Shown: positions 51,353 through 60,048 of the stretch, one piece after another
Layout of the letters: the number at the start of each line of letters is the position of its first letter
How positions within the stretch are numbered: the first letter of the stretch is position 1
Source: Flavobacterium denitrificans DSM 15936
Lineage (GTDB): Bacteria; Bacteroidota; Bacteroidia; Flavobacteriales; Flavobacteriaceae
Direction: 5' to 3'
Assembly (NCBI RefSeq): GCF_000425445.1
Contig: NZ_AUDL01000014.1
Location: 60,008-124,007 of the forward strand
Length of the DNA: 64,000 nt
The notes under the pieces: model-generated
Seen by the model: the letters and a program-made list of their open reading frames with translations, nothing else
Databases searched by the model: none
Told to the model about the DNA's origin: nothing
Position numbers and translations under genes: made by a program

Positions 51353-53044
51353 TTAATTCCTTGGTGATTTTCTTTTTTCAGATTTAGATCCTACTCTTGA
51401 CATTGCACATCTGAAACCAATGTAATCAGTTGCCATATCTTGAGGGAAATATCTTCTTTGAGCTGGATCCAACCAATAAGCTCTATCTCTCCAAGAACCA
51501 CCTTTGTAAACTCTTACCTTATCATCGATTAAAGTAGTACGTTTGCTAGAGCTGTCATATTTTCTGATCATTTTTCCTAAACTGTCAGTTGTTACATTAT
51601 GCTTAGGAGAGTTGTACATAGCTTGGTCAGCTTTTGGCCCAGACTCTGAATCACCGAAGTCAAAATATCTAGAAGATTGTTTATCACCATCTCTATAGTT
51701 GATATTGTTACTTGTACTGAAATTTTGTCTCAAATACGTTTCTTGTTCATCAACTGGAACTTGAGCAATTTCTCCTGGAAGATTTCTTGCTATAACTTTA
51801 CCGTTGCTTAAAGTATCGTATTTAATATTAGATGTTGTAACGATTTCAATTTTACCATCTTTGCCAATTTTATTTTTAGCATAAAGGTTACCTCTAAAGT
51901 AATTGAAATCATTTGCTTCATTATCAATAATAGGTCTATAAACGTCAGCTACCCATTCTGCAACGTTACCTGCCATATCGTACAATCCGAAATCATTAGC
52001 AGCATAACTTTTTACTTTATTTGTGATATCGGCTCCGTCATCAGACCAACCTGCAATTCCACCGTAATCACCATTTCCTTGCTTAAAGTTAGCCAATTGA
52101 TCGCCTCTGTTTTTACGTTTTGATGAACGAGTGTAATCTCCAGACCAAGGATATTTCTTTTGTCCTTTGTAAATATTGTATTCTCTTTGTCCAACATCAG
52201 CTGCAGCAGCATATTCCCATTCTGCCTCAGTAGGAAGTCTATATTCTGGCAAGATTACACCAGAAGAACGTTGTGCGTAAACATTTTTCTCTTCTGGAAC
52301 CACTCCATCTTTACCAGCTTTTGGTCTTCTTCCAGTAGGGTTTTTCTTCAATACGATCTCTTCGCTTCCACCACGAGATGTACTAGGAGACATTAAATAT
52401 GCTTCAGTGTTGAATGCATTTTCAGCAGTAACATCACTTGTTTTAGCACCTTTTTTAAGATACCCGTCTTTTTCTAAAACAGCTTCGTTTACACGATCAG
52501 TTCTCCATTTGCTGAATTCAACAGCTTGAATCCAGTTAACACCAACTACAGGGTACTCAGCATAAGATGGGTGTCTTAAGTAGTTGTTAGTCATCGTTTC
52601 GTTATATCCTAAACGATTTCTCCAAACTAAAGTATCTGGTGATGCTCCTTCGTAAATGTTTTTGTAATTTTCTTCTGTTGGCGGGAAAACTTTCTTTAAC
52701 CACTCAAGGTATTCTAAGTACATACCATTAGTAACTTCGGTTTCATCCATATAGAATGACTGAACGTGTTGTTGAGTTGGTGTGTTATTCCAATCGTGCA
52801 TAACATCATCCTGTACTTTACCCATTGTAAATGTACCTCCTTCAACAAAAACTAAACCAGGACCAGCCTGTTGTTTTTTTCCTGCATTTCTAGCAGCCGT
52901 TCCATTCTGACTATCTACATCCCACCCAGTCGCTCGAGAAGCGTGAGAGGAACTCGATTTTTTGCTACAACTAGCCGTGCCCAACATCAATACTATTGAC
53001 ATCATTAATTGCAAGACTACAATTTTGTTTACTTTCATACTCAT
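51353..53044 (-). CDS. gldJ: Gliding motility lipoprotein GldJ
   Basis: Outer-membrane lipoprotein needed for gliding and type IX secretion in Flavobacterium. 563 aa; lipobox GTASCSKK, then a formylglycine-generating-enzyme/sulfatase-modifying-factor fold: VFVEGGTFTMGKVQDD, FYMDETEVTNGMYLEYL, YRLPTEAEWEYAAA, GNVAEWVADVYRP and GGSWRDRAYWLDPAQRR...GFRCAM. It is a structural relative of the enzyme, not thought to be catalytic. A second ATG two codons in is equally plausible. Divergent from porU. Confidence 0.97.
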   Translation of the reverse strand: MSMKVNKIVVLQLMMSIVLMLGTASCSKKSSSSHASRATGWDVDSQNGTAARNAGKKQQAGPGLVFVEGGTFTMGKVQDDVMHDWNNTPTQQHVQSFYMDETEVTNGMYLEYLEWLKKVFPPTEENYKNIYEGASPDTLVWRNRLGYNETMTNNYLRHPSYAEYPVVGVNWIQAVEFSKWRTDRVNEAVLEKDGYLKKGAKTSDVTAENAFNTEAYLMSPSTSRGGSEEIVLKKNPTGRRPKAGKDGVVPEEKNVYAQRSSGVILPEYRLPTEAEWEYAAAADVGQREYNIYKGQKKYPWSGDYTRSSKRKNRGDQLANFKQGNGDYGGIAGWSDDGADITNKVKSYAANDFGLYDMAGNVAEWVADVYRPIIDNEANDFNYFRGNLYAKNKIGKDGKIEIVTTSNIKYDTLSNGKVIARNLPGEIAQVPVDEQETYLRQNFSTSNNINYRDGDKQSSRYFDFGDSESGPKADQAMYNSPKHNVTTDSLGKMIRKYDSSSKRTTLIDDKVRVYKGGSWRDRAYWLDPAQRRYFPQDMATDYIGFRCAMSRVGSKSEKRKSPRN

Positions 53045-53160
53045 TCTTAGGTGATAAATTTAGGTGCTGCAATATAATAATTAACATTTAATTAGCAACA
53101 TCTGTTCTAATAATTTTATTTAGCTGTTTTTTACCAGAAAATAACCTATAGTTACGAACG

Positions 53161-53168
53161 CAAAAATA
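53161..53168 (-). promoter_or_regulatory. Putative gldJ -10 element TATTTTTG
   Basis: Minus-strand match to TAnnTTTG, 117 bp before the gldJ ATG; no clear -33 box. Confidence 0.35.
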
Positions 53169-53251
53169 TACTTTTTATTATTTACTATAACATGAAATAC
53201 TATATTTTTACTTACTAAAATATTTTGCAATCAATTTCGTTTTCTGTACCT

Positions 53252-56200
53252 ATGAAACAAGTCTTAATCTTATATTTTTTTTTAGTTCCGATTTTTGCTT
53301 TTTCTCAGACAAATGGAAGCTTCACAATAGATTGGCAAGGCAAAAAAGAAATGAGTTTTGGCGATTTCAAAACCATCATTCCTTATTTTTCTGGAAGCAG
53401 TTTTCGATACGATACTACTAAAAAAAGCATAACACTATTGCTAAATCTCAGCGAAACGAGCTTTACAGCAAACTCTTCAGTGCAGATTTCCAACATTAAT
53501 TACGAGACAATTTCCATTACTGATATTGGCGATTTAAACCCTGAAAACATCCCCGAAAAACCAAATGAAACGTTAAAAATTACCTCTTCAAGAGACAAAA
53601 AACAACTTTTTCTTTTACTGTCACCAATAGTTAAGGACGGAAACAGTTTTAAGCGAATAAGATCTTTTTCTTATTCTCCCAATAGCGCAACATCAAAAAG
53701 CAGTGATGCTTCATTATTCCAGAAATCCGCCGCAATCTCTAATTCTGTTTTAGCATCAGGAGATTGGTATCGTTTTTACATCGAAAAATCAGGGGTTTAT
53801 AAAATATCCAAATCTTTTTTGCAAAGTTTAGGCTTTGACCCAAGCAAAATAGACCCAAGAAGAATAAAAATATACGGAAACGGAGGAAGAATGCTTCCTT
53901 TAGCCAACAGCACTTATTATCCAAATGATTTAACTGAAAATGCTATTCAAATTATTGGAGAAGCTGACGGAATTTTCAACAATGAAGACTACATCCTTTT
54001 TTATGCCGAGGGTGTTGATATATGGAATTCAGAAAGTCAGACAAATCTTAATTTATTCGACTCAAAATCATATTATTACATCACAACCACAGGCGGAGAT
54101 GGAAAAAGAATCTCTCCCCTTAACCAACCAACAGGCAATACTACTTTAGAACTAAATACGTTTGATGACTATCAATACCATGAAATTGATCAGACCAATA
54201 TTGCTCATTTGGGTCGTCAATGGTTTGGAGAATCGTTCGACATCAATCAAGAACAGGAATTCACTTTTACGATTCCTAATATAGACGCTTCTGTACCTGT
54301 AAAAATCGAAGTTGTTGCAGCATCCGCAGCCTTCACCACTACTTCTTTTGCTGTGAGCGCAAATGGGCAGAATATCGGAAACATCAATTTTAACGCATTA
54401 GTCTCAAGTTCAGATATTAAGTTTTACACAGGAAAATTACCTGTAAATGCTACATTTACAGGTGCCGAAAACACCAAAATCAAACTTACTTATAATAATA
54501 ATGGTGTACCGGGATCAAAAGGATATCTCGATTACATTAATATAGTTGCAAAAAGAAAACTGCTTGGAACTGGAAAACAATTCAAATTCCAATATGATTT
54601 GGCAGGATCAACAGTTGGAATTGCAAATTACACCATCCAAAACGCCGCAGGAATATCACAAGTTTGGGACATTACAGATCCTTATAATGTATCTAAAATT
54701 GAAAATTCAAATCAGACTACTTTTAGCTTCAAGGCGTCATTAGGCGAAATCAGAAAATATATTGCCATCGATGCTTCAGATTATTTAACACCTTTAAAAG
54801 AAAGCCAATCTAAAGTTGCCAATCAAAACTTGAAAGGAACTCTATTCAAAAATGCTCAGAACAGCTTCCAAGATATCGACTATGCTATTATTTCGCCAAA
54901 ATCTTTGGTTTCACAAGCTGAAAAACTAGCCACTTTTCACCGCAATTATTCTAATTTGAATGTAAAAGTTATTGCTTTGGAAAACATCTATCAAGAATTC
55001 TCTTCTGGAAAACAAGATATTGCTGCAATTAGAAACTGCATCAGATATATTTATGAAAATGCTTCTTCATCAGACAAAAAAATCAAATATGTAAATTTAT
55101 TTGGAGACGCTTCATATGATTACAAAGACCGAATTACAAACAATACCAATATTGTTCCTATATATCACTCCTTAATCAGCAATACTACAGGAGAAGCCTC
55201 TTTTGCGTCTGACGACTTTTTCGGACTGATGGATGCCGACGAAGGAAATATCACCAATTTTTTTGGCGGAATAGACATCGCTACTGGCAGAATGCTGGTC
55301 TCTGATAATGCCCAAGCCAGCGAAATGGTGAATAAGGTTTTAGAATATCACGACACAAAATCATACGGAAATTGGCGAAATAATTTTGTCCTTATAAGCG
55401 ATGATTCAGACCAAAGTTCTGATGCCACGCTTCAATCGCGCCAAAATAATCTTGCAGATTTAATTGGCACTCAAAAACCTTTTTTGAATGTCGACAAAAT
55501 AATTTTGGACTCGTACACTCAAGAAGCTTCTGCTGGAGGATCGAGGTACCCAAAAGCCAGAACTGATTTGTTTGATGCTTTTGAAAAAGGCGCCTTGGTT
55601 TTTAATTATTTAGGACACGGTGGCGAAGACGGCTTAGCCAGCGAAAGAATTTGGGAAAAATCAGATGGGCAAAACCTAAACAATCAGTACAAATATCCTT
55701 TATTTATCACAATTACCTGCGAATTCTCCAGATTTGATGATCCTACTCGACCAACTGCCGGAGAATATACTTTCTGGAACCCAAAAGGAGGCGCAATCTC
55801 GATGCTGACCACAATTCGTGCTATTGGTCAATTTAACGCCGAGAATTTCAATGACAACTTAAGCAAAAATTTACTTTCGTACGGATCAAATCAATACACT
55901 ACGATTGCAGAAGCGCTTCGAATTTCAAAAAATGAAAATCCGAGCTCTTCCAGCAATGTTATTTTTTACATTGGAGATCCTGCGCTAATGCTTGCTATCT
56001 CGAAACCTAGAATCAATTTAACAAAGGTAAATGACATTGCAATTTCTCAGGCAATTCCCGACTTAAAATCGCTTTCTAAAATCAAAATTTCTGGCGAAAT
56101 CACAGATGAAAACAACACTCTTCTCAGTAATTACAACGGAGAACTAGCAACTGCGATTTTTGACAAATTGATTACAACATCGACTTTAAACAATGATGGT

Positions 56201-57088
56201 TTTAGCCCTGCAATGTCTTTCAAAACACTCGGCGAAACTATTTTTAGAGGAAATGCATCTGTTACTAACGGACAATTCGAATTTAGTTTTGTTGTCCCCA
56301 GAGACATTCGCATACCAGTCGATTATGGCCGAATCAGCTTTTATTCGAAGAAAAACCAAGCTTTAGAAAACCAGACAGGATACAACACCACTATTAAAAT
56401 AGGAGGCATAAATGAAAATGCTCCTCAGGACAATATTAGCCCAAAAGTGAAGTTATATATGAATGACGAAACATTTGTTTCTGGCGGCATCACAAATGAT
56501 TCGCCATTTCTATTAGCTTTTCTGGAGGACGAAAACGGAATTAATACGGCGAGCGGAATTGGGCATGACATTGTAGCAATACTGGATGGAGACGTCAGCA
56601 ATCCCTATATTTTGAACGATTATTATCAAACAAAATTAGACGATTATACTAATGGAAATTTACGCTTTCCGCTTCGAAATTTAAAAGCTGGACTGCATAC
56701 TATAAGTTTCACCGCTTGGGATGTTTACAACAATCCTGTGACAAGTGAAATACAATTTATTGTTGTTGGAGATGAGTCATTATCTTTAACCCACGTTCTT
56801 AACTATCCAAATCCCTTTTCAACCTACACTCAGTTTTGGTTTTCGCACAACAGACCTTACGAACCGCTGGAAGTTCAGGTACAGGTCATGACTATTACAG
56901 GGAAAGTAGTCTGGACAACAAACCAAATTATTACGACAGAAGGATTTCTTTCAAGAGAAATCACCTGGGATGGAAAAGATGATTATGGAGATCGAATTGG
57001 TAAAGGAGTTTACATCTATAAATTGACAGTAAAATCAAATTTGACGAATAAAAAAGCAGAAAAGTACGAAAAGCTTGTCATCTTATAA
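53252..57088 (+). CDS. porU: Type IX secretion system sortase PorU
   Basis: Removes the C-terminal sorting domain of T9SS cargo and attaches cargo to lipopolysaccharide at the cell surface. 1278 aa from the ATG at 53252 (signal peptide FVLPIFAFSQ-like; an upstream TTG is less likely). Gingipain-like peptidase C25 domain in the middle, with catalytic His about 789 (NYLGHGGEDG) and Cys about 823 (ITITCEFSRFDD). The end (YPNPFSTYTQFWFSHN...GKGVYIYKLTVKS) is a T9SS-type C-terminal domain that PorU retains. Followed by porV. Confidence 0.96.
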   Translation: MKQVLILYFFLVPIFAFSQTNGSFTIDWQGKKEMSFGDFKTIIPYFSGSSFRYDTTKKSITLLLNLSETSFTANSSVQISNINYETISITDIGDLNPENIPEKPNETLKITSSRDKKQLFLLLSPIVKDGNSFKRIRSFSYSPNSATSKSSDASLFQKSAAISNSVLASGDWYRFYIEKSGVYKISKSFLQSLGFDPSKIDPRRIKIYGNGGRMLPLANSTYYPNDLTENAIQIIGEADGIFNNEDYILFYAEGVDIWNSESQTNLNLFDSKSYYYITTTGGDGKRISPLNQPTGNTTLELNTFDDYQYHEIDQTNIAHLGRQWFGESFDINQEQEFTFTIPNIDASVPVKIEVVAASAAFTTTSFAVSANGQNIGNINFNALVSSSDIKFYTGKLPVNATFTGAENTKIKLTYNNNGVPGSKGYLDYINIVAKRKLLGTGKQFKFQYDLAGSTVGIANYTIQNAAGISQVWDITDPYNVSKIENSNQTTFSFKASLGEIRKYIAIDASDYLTPLKESQSKVANQNLKGTLFKNAQNSFQDIDYAIISPKSLVSQAEKLATFHRNYSNLNVKVIALENIYQEFSSGKQDIAAIRNCIRYIYENASSSDKKIKYVNLFGDASYDYKDRITNNTNIVPIYHSLISNTTGEASFASDDFFGLMDADEGNITNFFGGIDIATGRMLVSDNAQASEMVNKVLEYHDTKSYGNWRNNFVLISDDSDQSSDATLQSRQNNLADLIGTQKPFLNVDKIILDSYTQEASAGGSRYPKARTDLFDAFEKGALVFNYLGHGGEDGLASERIWEKSDGQNLNNQYKYPLFITITCEFSRFDDPTRPTAGEYTFWNPKGGAISMLTTIRAIGQFNAENFNDNLSKNLLSYGSNQYTTIAEALRISKNENPSSSSNVIFYIGDPALMLAISKPRINLTKVNDIAISQAIPDLKSLSKIKISGEITDENNTLLSNYNGELATAIFDKLITTSTLNNDGFSPAMSFKTLGETIFRGNASVTNGQFEFSFVVPRDIRIPVDYGRISFYSKKNQALENQTGYNTTIKIGGINENAPQDNISPKVKLYMNDETFVSGGITNDSPFLLAFLEDENGINTASGIGHDIVAILDGDVSNPYILNDYYQTKLDDYTNGNLRFPLRNLKAGLHTISFTAWDVYNNPVTSEIQFIVVGDESLSLTHVLNYPNPFSTYTQFWFSHNRPYEPLEVQVQVMTITGKVVWTTNQIITTEGFLSREITWDGKDDYGDRIGKGVYIYKLTVKSNLTNKKAEKYEKLVIL

Positions 57089-57111
57089 TATTATATATAT
57101 TTGCACCACCA
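57083..57111 (+). promoter_or_regulatory. porV promoter TTG-N18-TATATTTG
   Basis: TTG (57083-57085) is 18 bp from TATATTTG (57104-57111), a full match to the Bacteroidota housekeeping consensus, 19 bp before the porV ATG and overlapping the porU stop. porV can therefore be transcribed apart from porU. Confidence 0.7.
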
Positions 57112-57130
57112 AAAAACATTAGTCCCATAA

Positions 57131-58330
57131 ATGAAAAAAATATCACTTTTATTAATTTACCTTTTAATCATATCCTACGCAAAAGCACAAGATAGACCTA
57201 TTACCACCGGAGTTCCCTTCTTATTAGTTGCCGCTGACGCAAGAGCTGCAGGTTTAGCAGATCAAGGTGTAGCTACATCTTCAGATGTTTTTTCTCAGCA
57301 ATGGAACCCTGCTAAATATGCATTTTCTAAAGATGCACAAGGGCTTTCTATCAGTTATACTCCATATTTAACAGATTTAGCAAATGATATTTCCCTTGGC
57401 CAATTAACTTATTACAACAAAATCAGCGATCGAAGTGCCTTTGCAGGAAGTTTTCGCTATTTTGGTTTTGGAGACATCGAATTAAGAAGAACCGGCGACC
57501 CGAATGAAGTCCCAAATATTGTATCCCCAAACGAATTCGCCTTAGACGGATCTTATTCGCAAAAACTGAGCGAAACATTTTCTATGGCCGTTGGCGCAAG
57601 ATATATTCGCTCTAACCTAAAAGTAGCTTCAGAAGATGTAGATGCAACTGCGGGAACATCATTCGCTGTTGATGTTGCAGGATTTTATCAATCTGAAGAA
57701 ATAGCATATCGTGATTTCAATGGTCGATGGAGAGCAGGTTTCAACTTCCAAAACATGGGGCCAAAAATAAGCTATGACAATGACGATTTAAGCTCAAACT
57801 TTTTGCCTGCTAACATGCGTTTAGGAGGAGGATTTGATTTTATTCTTGACGATTACAACAAATTTGCAGTTAGTGTTGAACTCACAAAATTACTTGTACC
57901 AACTCCTCCGGGACAACAAGCAGCAGTAGACTTAAACGGAGATGGCGATTTTACTGACCCAGGAGAAAGCGCACAGGAACAAAACACAATTGCCTACAAT
58001 AAATATAATGACATAGGATGGTTTCAAGGAATGTTTAAATCTTTTGGAGATGCACCAGGTGGGTTTAGTGAAGAAATAAAAGAAGTTACCTATAGTATAG
58101 CTGGAGAATACATGTACCAAGATTCCTTTGCGTTTCGTGCAGGATATTTCCACGAAAGCCCTGAAAAAGGAGCAAGACAATTCTTCTCTTTAGGCGCTGG
58201 TTTCAAATACAACATCGTAAAAGTTGACGTATCATACTTGTTCTCAACTTCAAAAGTAAAAAATCCGTTAGAAAACACACTTCGTTTTTCTTTAACGTTT
58301 AACTTTGGAGACAAATATGAAGAATATTAA
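57131..58330 (+). CDS. porV: Type IX secretion system outer-membrane protein PorV
   Basis: FadL-like 14-strand outer-membrane barrel that shuttles cargo from the translocon to PorU. 399 aa; signal peptide (SYAKAQ), then the signature TTGVPFLLVAADARAAGLADQGVATSSDVFSQQWNPAKYAF. It ends in aromatic-terminated strands (LRFSLTFNFGDKYEEY). Its gene directly follows porU, with its own promoter, as elsewhere in Flavobacteria. Ends at a strong terminator. Confidence 0.97.
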   Translation: MKKISLLLIYLLIISYAKAQDRPITTGVPFLLVAADARAAGLADQGVATSSDVFSQQWNPAKYAFSKDAQGLSISYTPYLTDLANDISLGQLTYYNKISDRSAFAGSFRYFGFGDIELRRTGDPNEVPNIVSPNEFALDGSYSQKLSETFSMAVGARYIRSNLKVASEDVDATAGTSFAVDVAGFYQSEEIAYRDFNGRWRAGFNFQNMGPKISYDNDDLSSNFLPANMRLGGGFDFILDDYNKFAVSVELTKLLVPTPPGQQAAVDLNGDGDFTDPGESAQEQNTIAYNKYNDIGWFQGMFKSFGDAPGGFSEEIKEVTYSIAGEYMYQDSFAFRAGYFHESPEKGARQFFSLGAGFKYNIVKVDVSYLFSTSKVKNPLENTLRFSLTFNFGDKYEEY

Positions 58331-58354
58331 ACGATCTAAATAAAAAACAACAAC

Positions 58355-58392
58355 AATCCAAATTTCTATTTTTAGGAATTTGGATTTTTTTT
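58355..58392 (+). terminator. Terminator after porV
   Basis: AATCCAAATT (58355-58364) and AATTTGGATT (58377-58386), followed by eight T residues in all. Arms belong to the same TTCCAAAT-like family as three other terminators here. Confidence 0.9.
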
Positions 58393-58404
58393 CCTCAAAA
58401 TACA

Positions 58405-58887
58405 ATGAAAGAAATAAGCATTACATCATCATTTACAATTTACGACAGCATTAATGAACTTTCTCAGGAGGTACAGGATTTAATGAATCAGGCAATCGAA
58501 ATTCGTAAAAAAGCTTATGCCCCCTATTCTCAATTTAGAGTTGGAGCAGCGTTGCTTCTCGATAACGGGAAAACAATTCTAGGTTCCAATCAAGAAAATG
58601 CTGCCTATCCATCAGGACTATGTGCCGAAAGAACTGCAATTTTCTACGCAGGAAGTACCTATCCCGAAGCCAAAATTTTAAAAATAGCCATTTCAGCAGC
58701 TTCAGACACCAATCAAACCACTGCTCCTATTCCGCCATGTGGCTCTTGCCGACAATCAATTGCAGAATACGAAATCAAGCAGGACACCCCTATAGAAATC
58801 TATTTTATGGGCGAAATTGGTGAAGTTTACAAGTCAGCATCCCTTAAAAATTTGCTTCCTTTTATGTTTGATAAAAAGTTCTTGTAA
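58405..58887 (+). CDS. cdd: Cytidine deaminase
   Basis: Deaminates cytidine and deoxycytidine to the uridines in pyrimidine salvage. 160 aa, of the homotetrameric type extended at the N-terminus by ~25 residues. Catalytic CAERTAIF holds the first zinc Cys and the proton-shuttle Glu; PPCGSCRQ holds the other two zinc cysteines. APYSQFRVGAAL is the substrate-binding loop. Lies between porV and pdhA; the gap to pdhA holds a long leader. Confidence 0.95.
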   Translation: MKEISITSSFTIYDSINELSQEVQDLMNQAIEIRKKAYAPYSQFRVGAALLLDNGKTILGSNQENAAYPSGLCAERTAIFYAGSTYPEAKILKIAISAASDTNQTTAPIPPCGSCRQSIAEYEIKQDTPIEIYFMGEIGEVYKSASLKNLLPFMFDKKFL

Positions 58888-58937
58888 AAAAAAGCCAAAA
58901 AGTAGCGTTTAAATTTTAGTTCTTAAATGTAATGTCT

Positions 58938-58945
58938 TATTTTTG
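58938..58945 (+). promoter_or_regulatory. Putative pdhA -10 element TATTTTTG
   Basis: Exact TAnnTTTG match 100 bp upstream of the pdhA ATG, implying a ~95-nt leader. -33 box not clear. Confidence 0.5.
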
Positions 58946-58948
58946 CAT

Positions 58949-58992
58949 CCCGACCTTTCGGGCGCAAATTTGTGGGAGGAAACTATTTTGCG
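58949..58992 (+). promoter_or_regulatory. Two hairpins in the pdhA leader
   Basis: CCCGA-CCTT-TCGGG (58949-58962) is followed directly by CGCAAA (58963-58968) pairing with TTTGCG (58987-58992). No match to a known riboswitch class was recognised. Confidence 0.4.
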
Positions 58993-59045
58993 TTATAGGC
59001 AACAATTGATAACACAAACAAACTTTAGCAAAAGAAAGAATTCAG

Positions 59046-60044
59046 ATGAAAGAAGTTACAAAAGAGGTGTATTTAAAGTGGTACGAAGACATGCTACTTT
59101 GGAGAAAGTTTGAAGACAAACTTGCAGCATTATACATTCAACAAAAAGTTAGAGGTTTTTTACACCTATATAATGGTCAGGAAGCTGTATTAGCGGGAGC
59201 ACTTCACGCTATGGACCTGACTAAAGACAAAATGATTACTGCTTACAGAAACCACGTTCAGCCAATTGGTATGGGCGTTGATCCAAGAAACGTAATGGCA
59301 GAGCTTTTAGGAAAAGCAACCGGAACTTCTAAAGGTATGGGAGGTTCTATGCACATTTTCTCTAAAGAGCATGGTTTTTACGGAGGACACGGAATTGTAG
59401 GTGCTCAAATTCCTGTGGGAGCTGGTATTGCTTTCGCAGACAAATATTTCAACACTGGCGGTGTTACTATGACTTACTTTGGTGATGGTGCCGCTAGACA
59501 AGGTTCTTTACACGAAGCTTTTAACATGGCTATGTTATGGAAACTTCCAGTTGTATTTATCGTTGAAAACAACGGTTATGCAATGGGAACTTCTGTAGAA
59601 AGAACTGCAAACCACACTGACATTTGGAAATTAGGTTTAGGATACGAAATGCCTTGTGGACCAGTTGACGGAATGAATCCAGTTAAAGTTGCTGAAGCTA
59701 TGCACGAAGCTATCGAAAGAGCACGTCGTGGAGATGGACCAACTTTCCTTGAAATGAAAACGTACCGTTACAGAGGACACTCTATGTCTGATGCACAATT
59801 ATACCGTTCTAAAGAAGAGGTTGAAGAGTACAAAAAAATCGATCCAATTACGCAAGTTCTCGATGTAATCTTGGATCAAAAATATGCTACTGAAGAAGAA
59901 ATCGAAGTAATTGACCAAAGAGTTAAAGACTTAGTTGAAGAGTGTGCGAAATTCGCTGAAGAATCTCCATATCCAGACTTGCAACAATTATACGATGTAG
60001 TATACGCACAAGAAGACTATCCATTTACACCTCATAAACTATAA
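59046..60044 (+). CDS. pdhA: Pyruvate dehydrogenase E1 component, alpha subunit
   Basis: Thiamin-diphosphate-dependent decarboxylation of pyruvate in the pyruvate dehydrogenase complex. 332 aa. The TPP motif is GDGAARQGSLHEAFNMAMLWKLPVVFIVENN; MGGSMHIFSKEHGFYGGHGIVGAQIP and YRYRGHSMSDAQLYRSKEEV (phosphorylation-loop region) are typical of E1alpha. The beta subunit is not adjacent. The E2 gene follows after 4 bp, so E1alpha-E2 are one operon. Codon use suggests high expression. Confidence 0.97.
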   Translation: MKEVTKEVYLKWYEDMLLWRKFEDKLAALYIQQKVRGFLHLYNGQEAVLAGALHAMDLTKDKMITAYRNHVQPIGMGVDPRNVMAELLGKATGTSKGMGGSMHIFSKEHGFYGGHGIVGAQIPVGAGIAFADKYFNTGGVTMTYFGDGAARQGSLHEAFNMAMLWKLPVVFIVENNGYAMGTSVERTANHTDIWKLGLGYEMPCGPVDGMNPVKVAEAMHEAIERARRGDGPTFLEMKTYRYRGHSMSDAQLYRSKEEVEEYKKIDPITQVLDVILDQKYATEEEIEVIDQRVKDLVEECAKFAEESPYPDLQQLYDVVYAQEDYPFTPHKL

Positions 60045-60048
60045 CATC

